From assembly GCA_963680875.1 (NCBI GenBank), contig OY804578.1, forward strand, positions 103,569,689-103,633,688: DNA of 64,000 nucleotides, written 5' to 3'. Below, in pieces: positions 54,101-62,687 of the stretch (positions within the stretch are counted from its first letter, which is position 1; each line of letters starts with the position of its first letter). A program made the position numbers and the translations under genes. The notes under the pieces are model-generated. The model worked only from the letters and a program-made list of their open reading frames with translations. It had not been told where the DNA came from and ran no database searches. Source of the stretch: Bathymodiolus brooksi. Taxonomy: Eukaryota > Mollusca > Bivalvia > Mytilida > Modiolidae.

Positions 54101-56909
54101 TGATTTATATCATCCTTTATATCCTGGAGTAGGTTCATTTTGGTGTACTTGCTCCTAGAGACATTAACAGAATTATTGACATGATAATTATCAATGGCAA
54201 TATAAAAAATATTCAGTAAAGAAATTAAATATTTATTACGTTAATTTACAGATTGGCGAAAGTTTGGTCAGGGCCGTAGAAATTTGAATATTTCGTAAAA
54301 TCATTAAAAACACCGGCACGGAGCAAAATATGTTCATAAAAAGTAAACTCCTAGCATGGAGTTCAAAGTCTAGAAAAACTCCTGGCATGGAGTGCAAAGT
54401 ACAAATAAACTCCTAGCACGGAGTGCAAAGTTCGTTCAAATAAACTCCTGGCATGGAGTGCAAAGTTGACAAAACTCCTGGCATGGAGTGCAAAGTTGAC
54501 AAAACTCCTGGCATGGAGTGCAAAATGTTCATCAATCATTCAATCATATCATATTAAAGCACTAACTCCTGGCATGGAGTTCAAAAGTGAATTGTTCCAT
54601 CCAACGAAAATTAAAATTGAATTAACGTCTTTCGAAAACTTTGAAAACGAATTATTTACAATATTTATGAAAAAAAACTTTAACACACTTGAATTGACCC
54701 TGGGTCAACTCGATTGTACAGTTTGTACGGAAACATCACATCTCATGGAAACAGCTACAATGACTTCTCTTCGCTGGCTAGGAAAGCACTACAGTTCCAT
54801 TTCTGATCATCTACAGCCGTGCCGACATTTGCCTCGGACAATAGTTGGTACCTTGGGGACAATAAAAGTGCTATTACCCCTCATACCCAGTCAATAAGTG
54901 CATACTGTTTTATGCATTTCGAAATGGTCTTTCGACTCCTTAATTCAGACTTAGGATTTTTCAAATGTCTTGAAAGCAAAGGTATGTCGAATGCATTATT
55001 GTTCGACCAAATTATTTCACTTCATTAAGAGGGGAGGTCTAGACCTGGATCCATAAAACTTATTTAACCCCGCCATTTTTATGGAAGTTTCTTCTAGGAA
55101 AATGTGATTTAGTTATGTATATGTGTTAGTCGTATCGATTGTACTTCTGGTACTGTGATTTTTCTATTAAAATTTGGAACTGTTCCGACAGTGTGGTAAT
55201 TATGTGTTTATCATTTTATCAGTAACACGTATCATTGATTTTGTATTCAGGGCTGCTTTAATTTAAGCATATTTTATTAATTAATAAATAATGTTGTACA
55301 ATCAAATAAATTTCAATATGATATAATACACCTAATTAAAGTGATTCGAAAACATGCTTAAGAAGAGTTTGAAGATACCAAAATGGTAATCAGAATCCGT
55401 ATATCAAGAAGAACAGACAATACAATGGCCAAACAAAAAAGAACAAAAGGACAAACAACGATCTACAAAACATACACATAAAACTAAAGATTGAGTAACA
55501 CGAACCCCACACAAAACCGGCAGTGAACTCATGTAACTTATATTAATTTGTTTCCCTAGGGCTGCTTTGATGAGGTATGGAATGTTGTTATAGGAAATGT
55601 GGCTATTACAGCGACCGTTTTAGCGGTGTGTTTCATTGTGCAGGTATGGGTATTTAAAATTTAGATAGATAGTTAAATAGCAATAACAAGGTTAATGGGT
55701 GAACGTGGTCTACATTTCAGCTGTTAACATTTCTCCAGCTTAAGCACCACAACACTTGTAAAATAAAATCATGCGCTATGACAAATACCTTTCCAATAAT
55801 ACAGAAAAGATTGAAGATACCAAAAGAGTTAATTTAGAAGTCGTAATTCGAAAAAGGACAGACAATACAATGGCCAAAAGAAAAAGGACACCAGGGCTAA
55901 CAATGGTCTACAAAGCACTACGCAGAAAACTAAAGATCGAGTAACACGAACCTCACTAAAACCGGGTGTTAATTCAGGAAGGGTAAGAGGTTCCTGCTCC
56001 ACCTGTGGCACACACCGTGTTGCTCTTGTTACAAATCAGGTTAATATCATATGTGTGTGTAATATTTTATTCGACCTTAAGTCGTTATACAGAGTATTAA
56101 TCCAAAGCTGATTTTAAAACTGTCTTTTGCAAATGTATCATTTACAATAACCAGTAATAATTGTGTGTTTAAATTTGCTCTTAAAAATTTCCCCTGTATA
56201 CTAACCTCATTGATGTCATTAACATTATCAATGTAGTTTAATCGGAATAAAATGGGTAATCAAACATAGTTTTAAAAAAAATAACCAATGATTTCCTCTT
56301 AGTACTCCGGTTACTTCCACCAATACAACTGACCGCCACGGTATAACTGAGGTACGTATACTGCTACTATTGGCGTGGCACATCAAATCTACAAACTGTG
56401 GCGTGCAAATGTGTTCTTCTGCTAAAAAAAACCCCACTCCTACCCATATTTATTCTGCATTTGTTCTATTCGAGCAGGCATATTGCATTAGTTTTGTTAT
56501 TTCTGTTTTGGTTTTTTTTATTATTATTTAATTCAATATATAAACATCGATGGATTAATATGGTTTTCTGCAGGATATGTGTATTAGGTGCAAAATTGGG
56601 GAAATGCTTGGTGAACCTCACCTTTATCCCAAATTTAAATCCTCCTACACAAAAACTTTATATTTTAAGACACTGCACTAATATTGTCAATGCATTTCTG
56701 TATTGGTATTATATAGTATATTGACAAATGGTTTATTTGTGCTATCAATGTGTTGGTCGTTTTGTTTCTCATTCAAGCCACACTTTAATGTTAAAGATGC
56801 GCTTGGTATATTTTCCATTGTATTTTAATTTTATTTTCAGATAATATTTTTTCTGACGGCATTGTGCATGTACGCCGATAACAGTGGTCAAATTAATCCT
56901 AGCGAATAA
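48043..56909 (+). CDS. Tetraspanin gene, six coding exons
   Basis: Exons: 48043-48102, 50560-50898, 52312-52419, 53525-53704, 55560-55643 and 56841-56909, giving 279 codons. All five introns are GT-AG and phase 0. Tetraspanins are four-pass membrane organisers that gather integrins, receptors and other partners into microdomains. TM1 spans exons 1-2 (an Asn before the FF pair is the usual polar residue), a small loop follows, TM2 and TM3 are in exon 2, and the large extracellular loop is spread over exons 3-5 with CCG (exon 4), PLSCC, a further Cys and GC (exon 5), six cysteines in total. TM4 covers exons 5-6 and the tail is short. TM3 has Gln where Glu is common. The subfamily is not assigned. 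Confidence 0.93.
48148..48270 (-). mobile_element. SINE-V 3' half
   Basis: GATGTTTAACGCCACTTTCA and AACCGGAGTACCCGGAGAAA, in reverse. The tRNA-like head is absent. Confidence 0.75.
48651..48896 (-). mobile_element. SINE-V copy
   Basis: GGTGTTTAACGCCACCTTCA to CAACTACCATAAAATCACGA. A short deletion near the head (GTGATAGGCGATAGTT). The foldback element at 48905 inserted at its 5' end. Confidence 0.85.
48905..49668. mobile_element. 764-bp foldback DNA transposon with 8-bp TSD (hAT-like by TSD)
   Basis: The ends CACAGGCACTTGTTTCATTC and GAATGAAACAAGTGCCTGTG are flanked by CGGCGGCG at 48897-48904 and 49669-49676. The arms extend ~270 bp (to ~49172 and from ~49400) with few mismatches, including GACCCAATTATATTGTTACA and its mirror. 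The 8-bp duplication suits hAT-like elements among others; the termini are not the canonical CAGRG. No transposase frame. The small frames 48930-49166 and 49442-49639 are mirror images in the arms. Confidence 0.85.
49975..50514 (-). ncRNA. Tandem array of hammerhead-ribozyme-like cores (32 bp x ~16)
   Basis: On the minus strand each unit reads GTACCTGACGATGGTTATTC followed by TAGAAACGTATC. This has CTGACGA, a 3-bp stem II (TGG / CTA: U-A, G.U, G-C) around TTATT, GAAAC, an AUC cleavage triplet and GTAC, which pairs with the GTAC before the next or same core to form stem I. Sixteen units are almost identical; one has CTATAATAACC and two or three have GTCTGGTAC in plus orientation. The family A flank AAACGTAGATATCAAATTTA lies at the left. 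Transcription and cleavage are untested. It lies antisense in intron 1 of the tetraspanin gene. Confidence 0.6.
50560..50898 (+). CDS. Tetraspanin exon 2
   Basis: 113 codons. [15 protein letters not shown] completes TM1; the small loop [20 protein letters not shown] and on to DLAG; TM2 [20 protein letters not shown]; a KKIKC turn; TM3 [20 protein letters not shown]; ends KPDM with donor GTAAGA. The ATG at 50536 is upstream of the splice site and not the start. Confidence 0.95.
50935..51000 (+). mobile_element. SINE tail followed by (AATC)n
   Basis: GCCACGATATAACTGAAATA and GGTTGGCGCTAAGCACTAAT end in a CAAT/ATCA run. A matching SINE tail plus CAAT run is at 60985-61095. Confidence 0.7.
51065..51418 (+). 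mobile_element. SINE-E copy (diverged)
   Basis: The order follows 53094-53462: GCGTTGTAATGGTTAGTG, GAACACAGCATTAAGGAG, TCAGGATAATGTATCAGATT, GTTGTTTCAATGAGCTAGCA and the CATTCACTCACTCG end. Confidence 0.75.
51510..51612 (+). mobile_element. SINE-E head fragment
   Basis: AGCGAGCGTGTTCGC, GTTCGATCCTTGCGCGAGTC and AAAATCGGCATTTGCTGCTT resemble the tRNA-like head and first body part of SINE-E. Confidence 0.6.
51650..51990 (+). mobile_element. Decayed retroelement RT fragment (GTNCAPLL type)
   Basis: Reads [36 protein letters not shown], then [10 protein letters not shown] and, after shifts, [10 protein letters not shown] and [12 protein letters not shown]. This is the RT catalytic palm (VDD at YIDD position) of the same family as 63500-64000. 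Several frame breaks. The class is probably Penelope-like but unproven. Confidence 0.7.
52015..52145 (+). repeat. Dispersed family G fragment
   Basis: TTAGTGGGGAGGTTTTGGTC, CATAAAACTAATTTAA and the CTTTCTTCGATATTTC region match 55028-55215 and 20880-21275. Confidence 0.6.
52194..52262 (-). repeat. Family A copy with decayed hammerhead-like core
   Basis: The minus strand reads CTGGTGAATGTTATTCCAGA followed by AACGCGCCGTGTGCATTAAA. CTGATGA has become CTGGTGA and the cleavage triplet GTC is now GCC, so it is inactive by inspection. Confidence 0.6.
52312..52419 (+). CDS. Tetraspanin exon 3
   Basis: 36 codons of the large extracellular loop: [20 protein letters not shown] then [16 protein letters not shown]. 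Two NxT sites (NRT, NGT) are possible glycosylation sites. Acceptor TTTCAG, donor GTAAGT. Confidence 0.93.
52420..53524 (+). other. Tetraspanin intron 3
   Basis: 1.1 kb. Contains the best-preserved SINE-E copy near its 3' end; otherwise unassigned. Confidence 0.9.
53094..53462 (+). mobile_element. SINE-E, full-length copy
   Basis: A tRNA-like head (53094-53166) has A-box TGGTGTAATGGTTGG and B-box GGTTTGAGCCCC. The body holds GAACACAGCATCAAGGAG, AGGATAATGTGTCCGAGTG and TGTTGTTTCAGTGAGCTAGC. The 3' domain TTGATATAGCTGCAAAATTA resembles that of SINE-V, and the element ends CACTCACT. It is only ~60 bp upstream of tetraspanin exon 4. Confidence 0.85.
53525..53704 (+). CDS. Tetraspanin exon 4
   Basis: 60 codons with the diagnostic [12 protein letters not shown], then [19 protein letters not shown]. 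The NLS and ANLSTST region has one possible glycosylation site. Acceptor ATTTCAG, donor GTATGT. Confidence 0.95.
53845..53925 (-). mobile_element. SINE-V 3'-end fragment
   Basis: TTAGGGTTATGTTGTTTAAT, GCCACTTTCAACAATAGTTC and TATATCGTGGCGGTCAG, in reverse. Confidence 0.75.
54340..54585 (+). repeat. Minisatellite with CTCCTGGCATGGAG core (~9 copies)
   Basis: The core ACTCCTGGCATGGAGTGCAA recurs with spacing varying from ~23 to ~40 bases. CTCC...GGAG is a short inverted repeat in every copy. Part of the 143-codon frame at 54466-54897 covers this array. Confidence 0.85.
54760..54905. mobile_element. Element end related to 60085-60222
   Basis: GGGGACAATAAAAGTGCTAT, TACCCCTCATACCCAGTCAA and TAAGTGCATAC mirror TATTGACTGGGTATGAGGG and AATAGCAAGTTTGTTGTCCC near 60105-60145. 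The codons upstream (54590-54830) are open but show no domain I recognise. Confidence 0.45.
55028..55215 (+). repeat. Dispersed family G copy
   Basis: AGAGGGGAGGTCTAGACC, CATAAAACTTATTTAACCCC, TGTTAGTCGTATCGATTGT and TTGGAACTGTTCCGACAGTG. Confidence 0.7.
55345..55535 (-). repeat. Dispersed family B copy
   Basis: AGAGTTTGAAGATACCAAAA, GAAGAACAGACAATACAATG, GATCTACAAAACATACACAT and AGTAACACGAACCCCACAC. Closest to the copy at 14114-14310. Confidence 0.75.
55560..55643 (+). CDS. Tetraspanin exon 5
   Basis: 28 codons: [20 protein letters not shown] then LAVCFIVQ. Gly-Cys closes the large loop cysteine set and TM4 begins. Acceptor TTTCCCTAG, donor GTATGG. Confidence 0.94.
55790..56020 (-). repeat. 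Dispersed family B copy
   Basis: TTGAAGATACCAAAAGAG, AAAAGGACAGACAATACAAT, ACTAAAGATCGAGTAACACG and GGGTAAGAGGTTCCTGCTCC. It includes the outer part of family B that precedes the core at 38165. Confidence 0.75.
56283..56395 (+). mobile_element. SINE-V 3' half
   Basis: TAGTACTCCGGTTACTTCCA, CCGCCACGGTATAACTGA and TTGGCGTGGCACATCAAATC. Confidence 0.7.
56841..56909 (+). CDS. Tetraspanin exon 6 (terminal coding exon)
   Basis: 22 codons, [20 protein letters not shown] then SE and stop TAA at 56907-56909. Completes TM4 and a short cytoplasmic tail. A GTGAGT donor begins seven bases after the stop (56917) and a T-rich tract with CAG ends at 57873, so the 3' UTR may itself be spliced. Confidence 0.93.
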   Translation: MIFFLTALCMYADNSGQINPSE

Positions 56910-56999
56910 CGTGCATGTGAGTATTTCATATACAGCAGTAATTTCTTATATGCACTATGTCTTTAGAAAATCCTTAAAATTCACAGTGTTCATACCTTT

Positions 57000-57310
57000 C
57001 CAACAAAACATGAAATACAAACGCAGAGTACCACAGATCTGTTCAAAGAGATATTAGAGACTAAGGACGACACCGATGGAAAATAAGAACACATAGTACC
57101 TCAAATCTGAAGCGATAATTGAGGGGAAAAGGACGATTTAAATACAAAAGACAAACACAGAGTATCATAAGTTTGAAGCGATATTTTAGCAAGCGGACGA
57201 TCCGGATACACAAACCAACAACAACACAAACATAAATGTAAAGAGAAAAAACAATAGCACAGAGATTGGACAATACGAACTCCATATAATGACAGGTGTT
57301 ACAGAAGGGT
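57000..57310 (-). repeat. Dispersed retroelement 3' region (B/C-like)
   Basis: AAGCGGACGATCCGGATACA, AGAGATTGGACAATACGAAC and GGTGTTACAGAAGGGTTAGC resemble the outer part of family B in reverse; internal 45-60-bp units (CAGAGTA..., GTTTGAAGCGATA...) recur three times. Confidence 0.5.
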
Positions 57311-57545
57311 TAGCATAAAACGTATTTAACCATGGAAACATTCCTTATGCATGATTTAATGTGGATATATACAACAAGTCATTCACGAGTCATCTCTTTT
57401 TAAATTTACATTAAATTACAAGTTGTTTTACTCCAATGATAACACAGATGAAAGAGCCGCATACAAAACAAACCTAATGACAGTTTGAACTCAAAGGAAT
57501 GAACAACCAAAAACATCAATGGAAAATGTAGTGCTTGTTGTGTAT

Positions 57546-57793
57546 AAGGTTAGATTTAGAGTTATAGTGCTTAACGCCACTTTCAACAATGTTTCAGCTA
57601 TATTGTGGCAGTCAGTTTTATTGGTGGGGGAACCCACGGACTTGGCGCAATTCAATGACAAACTTGATCACATATGTTGTATCGAGTACACCTCGCTTGA
57701 GCGGGATTCGAATTCACAACGTTAGTGATGATATGCACTGATTGCATATGTAGTTATAAATCCAACTACTATGCGATCACGACCACGATGGCT
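57546..57793 (-). mobile_element. SINE-V copy
   Basis: GTGCTTAACGCCACTTTCAA, GTATCGAGTACACCTCGC, GCGGGATTCGAATTCACAAC and ATAAATCCAACTACTATGCG. It lies within the putative 3' UTR intron. Confidence 0.85.
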
Positions 57794-57873
57794 AATGTTG
57801 TGCATAGCTACTTTACTGTGATTCGTGTTGCTTATTTTATGGCCAAACATTTGATTTTTTTTATATTTTTCAG

Positions 57874-58230
57874 AAAAATGAAAATTGTAGATCTGTGATA
57901 CATATGGTCAGTTACAAACAATAGAAAGTATTACATATGTTGGGGAGTCATTCTCTTTCCACAAACATCTCCAAATCGTTGACCATTCAAGTAAACAGCA
58001 GAAAATTGTTTATTATGTTCACTATAACTATGAAATTACATTCAATATTGATTTGGGAACATATTCAATGTGTTTATTACAGATTTGTAATACTTATTCG
58101 CAAATTGCAATGTACAGAGTTTTATTAATGGCATATTTTCAAGTTTTATTATTATATTACATATTGTTTTATTAATTCTTTCAAATTATTGATGACCAGT
58201 GATCATGTTAATGATTATATATTTAGTTTC
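57874..58230 (+). other. Possible tetraspanin 3' UTR exon
   Basis: Begins after TTTTTTTATATTTTTCAG. No coding potential linked to the gene and no canonical AATAAA found before the next SINE, so the end is undefined. Inferred from splice signals alone. Confidence 0.25.
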
Positions 58231-58492
58231 TAGGGCCATCGTGGTCGTGATCGTATGGTAGTTGGATTTACAACTACCTGTGCAATCAGTACCTATCACT
58301 ACAAAAGTTGTGAGCTCGAATCCCGCTTATGACGATGTGTACTCAATATAACATTATGTGATAAAGTTTGTCAGTGACTAGTGGCCGGTCAGTGGCTTTC
58401 TTTGGGTACTCTGGTTTCTTCCATCAATACAACTGACTGCTACGATATAACTGAAATAATGTTGAAAGTGGCATTAAACACCATAAACCTAT
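58231..58492 (+). mobile_element. SINE-V copy (plus strand, full length)
   Basis: Head GGCCATCGTGGTCGTGATCG with TATGGTAGTTGG (A-box-like) and GAGCTCGAATCCCGC (B-box-like), body TTGGGTACTCTGGTTTCTTC and 3' domain ACGATATAACTGAAATAATG with TTAAACACCATAAACC. Confidence 0.88.
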
Positions 58493-58948
58493 ATTTAGTT
58501 ACTAAATGGAAATGGATAATTAGAAAAAGACAAATTATACCTGTTGTAGAAATGATGTTAGAAGTTAATTTAGATATATATCAGTAGGCGTTCTCCTAAT
58601 TCATGGAACACGTACAAAATGACATAGCTCTGTATTTCATTTTTATTTTAATTGAGATTTATGCAGCATAATCATGAACTTAAATATGGTAAAGTTTTGC
58701 CTTAAAGGGCACCTATATATAATACATCACTGTCTATAAAGGGAAGTCTCATTTTCCTATTAATGAATAGAGCATATAATTTTAACCTCTATATGAAGGG
58801 CAACTGCTCATAAAGAGCATATTTGCAGGTTCCCTTGGGCGTCCTTTGTTTTCATTGTACATGTATTGGGTCGTTTCATCCGGTTTCAAATCCTAGTTCT
58901 GAATATGGACAAGAATCATGTTTAGTGATCTGTATTGCTTTTCCAAAA
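58493..58948. other. Unassigned stretch
   Basis: No feature recognised. Confidence 0.3.
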
Positions 58949-58952
58949 GCAT

Positions 58953-59434
58953 TCACTGGGGTAAAGCTGATGACCGTAACTGTAATTACGGTCATCCCAT
59001 GATGGCGGACGTGGAATCAGGTAAGAATCTTTTTTGTCGATTAAATTGTTTCTATAATGTATTTTAAATGGCACATGCATTGGTACGATAGTAATCTATG
59101 AACTTATCACAACGAAATCACAAATTACGACTGAAAAATGTATATGAAAGAGAAAATCCGCTTTTAAAAAATCGCTAAGATGACCGTAATTGCACCGCCG
59201 AATTATGATCAGTTACGGTCATCTTAGCGATTTTCTCTTTCATATACATTTTTCAGTCGTAATTTGTGATTTCCTTGTGAAAAGTTCATAGATTACTATC
59301 GTACTAATGCATGTGTCATTTAAAATACATTATAGAAACAATTTAATCGACAAAAAAGATTCTTACCTAATTTCATGTCCGCCATCTTGGGACGACCGTA
59401 ATTACAGTTACGGTCATCAGCTTTACCCCAGTGA
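58953..59434. mobile_element. 482-bp near-perfect palindromic foldback element
   Basis: The ends TCACTGGGGTAAAGCTGATG and CATCAGCTTTACCCCAGTGA are flanked by GCAT at 58949-58952 and 59435-59438. The arms of ~220 bp match almost base for base. Each terminus also holds its own small hairpin, GATGACCGTAA-CTGT-AATTACGGTCATC, and the centre carries the same GATGACCGTAA word in both orientations. The GCCATCTTGGGACGA/CCCATGATGGCGGAC region shows the main arm differences. No transposase. Confidence 0.88.
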
Positions 59435-59524
59435 GCATTGGTATATTTATTATTATGTGACATCTTCTGACATTTCCTTGCATATTTAGTACAGTTGTCT
59501 CCCCTCCTATAAGGCCACTCCAAC

Positions 59525-59990
59525 AAAACTTGCTATTCCCGAATACACAGTCTATAAGTATTTTATTATACCGAAAAACATTAGACTCATAGTTGAATGA
59601 TCACCTCAAAATGATAAAGACCAATAAAATCACACATCTTTTGCCAGTATTTTGCATTATAAATCTGAATATTGTCTCATGGACATTGTTATGCTATTCC
59701 CCCAGTCATTCATGATTCTTTTGAGAAAGTAGACTTCAACATAAATTTACATGGTGTCTTATGAAAATTTTGAATTTTTTTGAAATTTTTGAAATTTTAA
59801 AATTTTATGAAAATTTTGAAATATTGTGAACATTTTGAATTTTTTTGAAATTTTGATATTTTTTACAAATTTCAAGAGTTTTCGCTAATAGACGATGAAG
59901 TCCGAGTGTTCCGAAAAAAAATAAAACATTTATCCAATCCGGACACGGCATTAAAATTCCGCGAAACAGTGTGACGTTACCGGTATGGAC
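59525..59990 (+). repeat. Direct duplicate, copy 1 (~460 bp)
   Basis: ACTTGCTATTCCCGAATACA, GTCTATAAGTATTTTATTAT and ATGATCACCTCAAAATGATA recur at 60215 onward. A TGAAATTTT-type low-complexity run (59765-59875) and GACGATGAAGTCCGAGTGTT are also shared. It ends near GGTCAATAGTC at 59989. Confidence 0.85.
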
Positions 59991-60121
59991 TGGTCAATAG
60001 TCTCAGTGTTAAAAATGTGAAACAATAGCATTTTTATTTCTTTAAAAAAGCTTTAAGAAAGATACAAATGTATATAGTTATTGACTGGGTCCAGTCAAGT
60101 AATACTTATTGACTGGGTATG

Positions 60122-60222
60122 AGGGAATAGCAAGTTTGTTGTCCCCGAGACACTGACTATTGACCGAGGCGAATCCGAGGTCAATAGTCAGGGTCGAGGG
60201 GACAACAAACTTGCTATTCCCG
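60122..60222. repeat. Hairpin with GACCGAGGC-GAAT-CCGAGGTC loop
   Basis: GGGAATAGCAAGTTTGTTGT, CCCCGA and TGACTATTGACC pair with GGTCAATAGTCA, TCGAGGGG and ACAACAAACTTGCTATTCCC. The loop carries the CCGAGG...CCGAGG direct repeat. Confidence 0.88.
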
Positions 60223-60850
60223 AATACACAGTCTATAAGTATTTTATTATACCGAAAAACATTAGACTCGTATGATCACCTCAAAATGATAAAGACCAAT
60301 AAAATCACGCAACTTTTGCCAGTATTTTGCATTATAAAACTGAATATTGTCTCATGGACATTTTTATGCTATTTCCCCAGTCATGCATAAGAGTTTGATT
60401 CTTTTGAGAACATAAATTTGCATGGTGACTACAAGTCTTATGAAAATTTTGAAGATTTTTTTTTTTAATTTTAGAATTTTGAAATTTTAGCATTTTGAAA
60501 ATTTTGAAATTTTATGAAAACTTTAATTTTTGAAATTTTTTGAAAATTTTAAATTTTATGAAAATTTTGAAATCTTATGACAATTTTGAATTTTTCTGAA
60601 ATTTTTGAAATTTTGAAATTTTTTTAAAATTTCAGAGTTTTCGTTAATAGACGATGAAGTCCGAGTGTTCCGAATAAATATAAAACTTTTATCCAATCCG
60701 GTCGCTGAACTAAAAATCCGCGAAAACGATTCACATTGCCGGTCCATAGTCTTAAAAACTATGGACCACTCAATAGTCAAACAACTGGAAAAGGAGAAAA
60801 ATAGCAATTTTAATGTAGAAAATTTTGTAGTGATGTTAACGGACCGGTCC
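60215..60850 (+). repeat. Direct duplicate, copy 2, attached to the hairpin
   Basis: Same order as 59525-59990 with a longer TGAAATTTT run (60440-60640). It ends with GGTCCATAGTC, ACTATGGACC, CTCAATAGTCAAAC and GGACCGGTCCATA at 60735-60850, variants of the hairpin-arm word. Small frames here are shadows. Confidence 0.8.
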
Positions 60851-60984
60851 ATATACTGCCATATGACCCTCAGTGCCATGAACTATTTGCTATATATCCT
60901 AGTTTCCCGTTTTTTGTCTTGTAGATCTCGAATATGTGCATGACTATTTTGTCCATCCGACTTCACACTGGACGTCTAATTTGT

Positions 60985-61030
60985 TCACGCTACGATACAG
61001 CTGAAATATTGCTAAAAGTTGGCTTTAAAC

Positions 61031-61094
<64 letters not shown>

Positions 61095-61095
61095 G
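60985..61095 (+). mobile_element. SINE tail followed by (CAAT)n
   Basis: CACGCTACGATACAGCTGAA, ATATTGCTAAAAGTTGGC and TTTAAACACCAAT lead into about 15 CAAT units. Same structure as 50935-51000. Confidence 0.75.
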
Positions 61096-61393
61096 TCACT
61101 GGACGTCTGCATGCCCGCAGAAGAGATCTTAGATGATGGTTACATATATAACGTCTGACCGCGTTATTTCGAATGATTACAATTTTAGGTACAATAAATG
61201 TTTATGTTCTTATATGCTTTTTTTTATAGTGCTGTGCTATTAACTTTCTTTGCTATAATGCTATAAGTATTGTTTTTATGTTTGTATGCATGGTTTCATG
61301 TCATTTTAATGCATGATCATAATGTTACAGTTATGCTTTATATGTGCTTGTTTTTGTGATTTATTATGTATGTCATATGCTGCATGTGCTATT

Positions 61394-61554
61394 CAGGGGC
61401 GGATCCATGGGGGCGCGCCCCCCCCCCCCCCCTAAAATTGGAAAAAATATGATTTTTTGGCGTAGAATCGTGATTTTTCACACGAAATACCCTCCGCTCA
61501 GCGCAATTTTTTTTAAGTGCGCCCCCCTAACTTGAAATCCTGGATCTGCCTCTG
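61394..61554. mobile_element. 161-bp MITE with CAGGGGCGGATCCA ends
   Basis: Terminal inverted repeats CAGGGGCGGATCCA and TGGATCTGCCTCTG are flanked by CTATT at 61389-61393 and 61555-61559. The left arm has a 16-C run; GCGCCCCCCTAA on the right mirrors it. Elements with a GGGGCGGATCCA terminus are common in animal genomes. Confidence 0.8.
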
Positions 61555-61559
61555 CTATT

Positions 61560-62610
61560 TCCAAATATGCTTTGTGTATTGTGTGTTTTACGCTCCATGT
61601 GACAGTGAAGTTAACCAAAAAGAAATTTTCTGGGTGTGTGGGACAGTTTGGATGCGTTTACCTTGTATGGCCAAACGTGCATGGGATCTACACGTCCACA
61701 CTGTATCTAATTTTCTGTTTGGATAATATAAGTATCTATATATGTTACATTTATTAAACAACTTCACATGTAGTTATCTTTGTCTATTATATCCTTCTTA
61801 AACATGTATGTCTTTTACCATGTCTGTATCTGCATGTGTTTGTTTTGTTATACTTTTGCTGTTTTGTTTTAAAATATCAGTCGGTCAAAAAACTCCTCAG
61901 TGCTCATGTTTGTCATGTTGATTTGTATATACTTTTGCCGACTTTAAATACAATTTACTTACTTACTAATTACTTACTTACAAATTTTGAAATCGATATG
62001 ATACAACAAAATACCAAAAATCGAATGAAAGTCAATTATTTTTTATTATAAGATATCTGAGGAAGTGAAATCAGCCCATTATCTTTTAAATGAGAAATTA
62101 CCAAAACACCTCCAAGAAATAAATAATCATACCTAAAATATGTAGTGCACAATATTTTGAGTATTTGTTCAGGAATATTATCAACTCGTGTTTATCAACA
62201 TATACTAGTAATCCCCAACTGAATCACGAACTAAGAGTATTTAGTATGTAATCAATACTACGAATGTCGTTCACTCTTCATATTCGGAAGTAGAAAGATG
62301 TGGTTCTTTACTTAAGAACTGTTCCATATTTTCCATTTTTCAATACAAATATTTGTATTATACTATACATATTCCAGTTTAATATTTAAACCTGCAATTG
62401 ACTTGTATTAGAAGTATTATACAATGTATGTCTGCTGGAAGACATCTTTGATTGTTTTGTGTAACAATTTGTTAATTTTTTTTAAGAATAAAGTGATTTA
62501 ATGTTTAAAATGATGTTGTCAAATATCTCAATATTGAAGTTGCAATATTACCCAACTAATTGGGGCGAGCAAAGCCCTGACAGTTAAAACGAACTGGCCG
62601 GTGAAATCAC
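61560..62610. other. Gene-free stretch
   Basis: Overlapping small frames (61517-61757, 61836-62051) have no motif. TTACTTACTTACTAATTAC near 61956 is a minor TTAC run. Confidence 0.3.
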
Positions 62611-62687
62611 CTACTCAAGTCTTGGTTTAGGTTAGGTCATGTAGGCGCTAAACACCATAACCTACCCTAACCCAAGGCTTGAGTAGA
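62611..62687. repeat. Inverted repeat around a SINE-like tail
   Basis: CTACTCAAGTCTTGGTTTAG and GTTAGGT are mirrored by ACCTACC and CTAACCCAAGGCTTGAGTAG. The spacer holds GGCGCTAAACACCATAACC, the SINE-V terminal word. Confidence 0.7.

Larger units (their letters stand above)
53705..55559 (+). other. Tetraspanin intron 4
   Basis: 1.85 kb with a SINE-V piece, a minisatellite, an element end, a family G copy and a minus-strand family B copy. Confidence 0.9.
55644..56840 (+). other. Tetraspanin intron 5
   Basis: 1.2 kb with a minus-strand family B copy and a SINE-V fragment. A 108-codon frame at 56398-56724 has no support as an exon. Confidence 0.9.

Noticed and set aside
56398..56724. 108-codon hydrophobic frame in tetraspanin intron 5
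   Set aside because: No splice signals frame it and T-rich sequence yields hydrophobic translations by chance.
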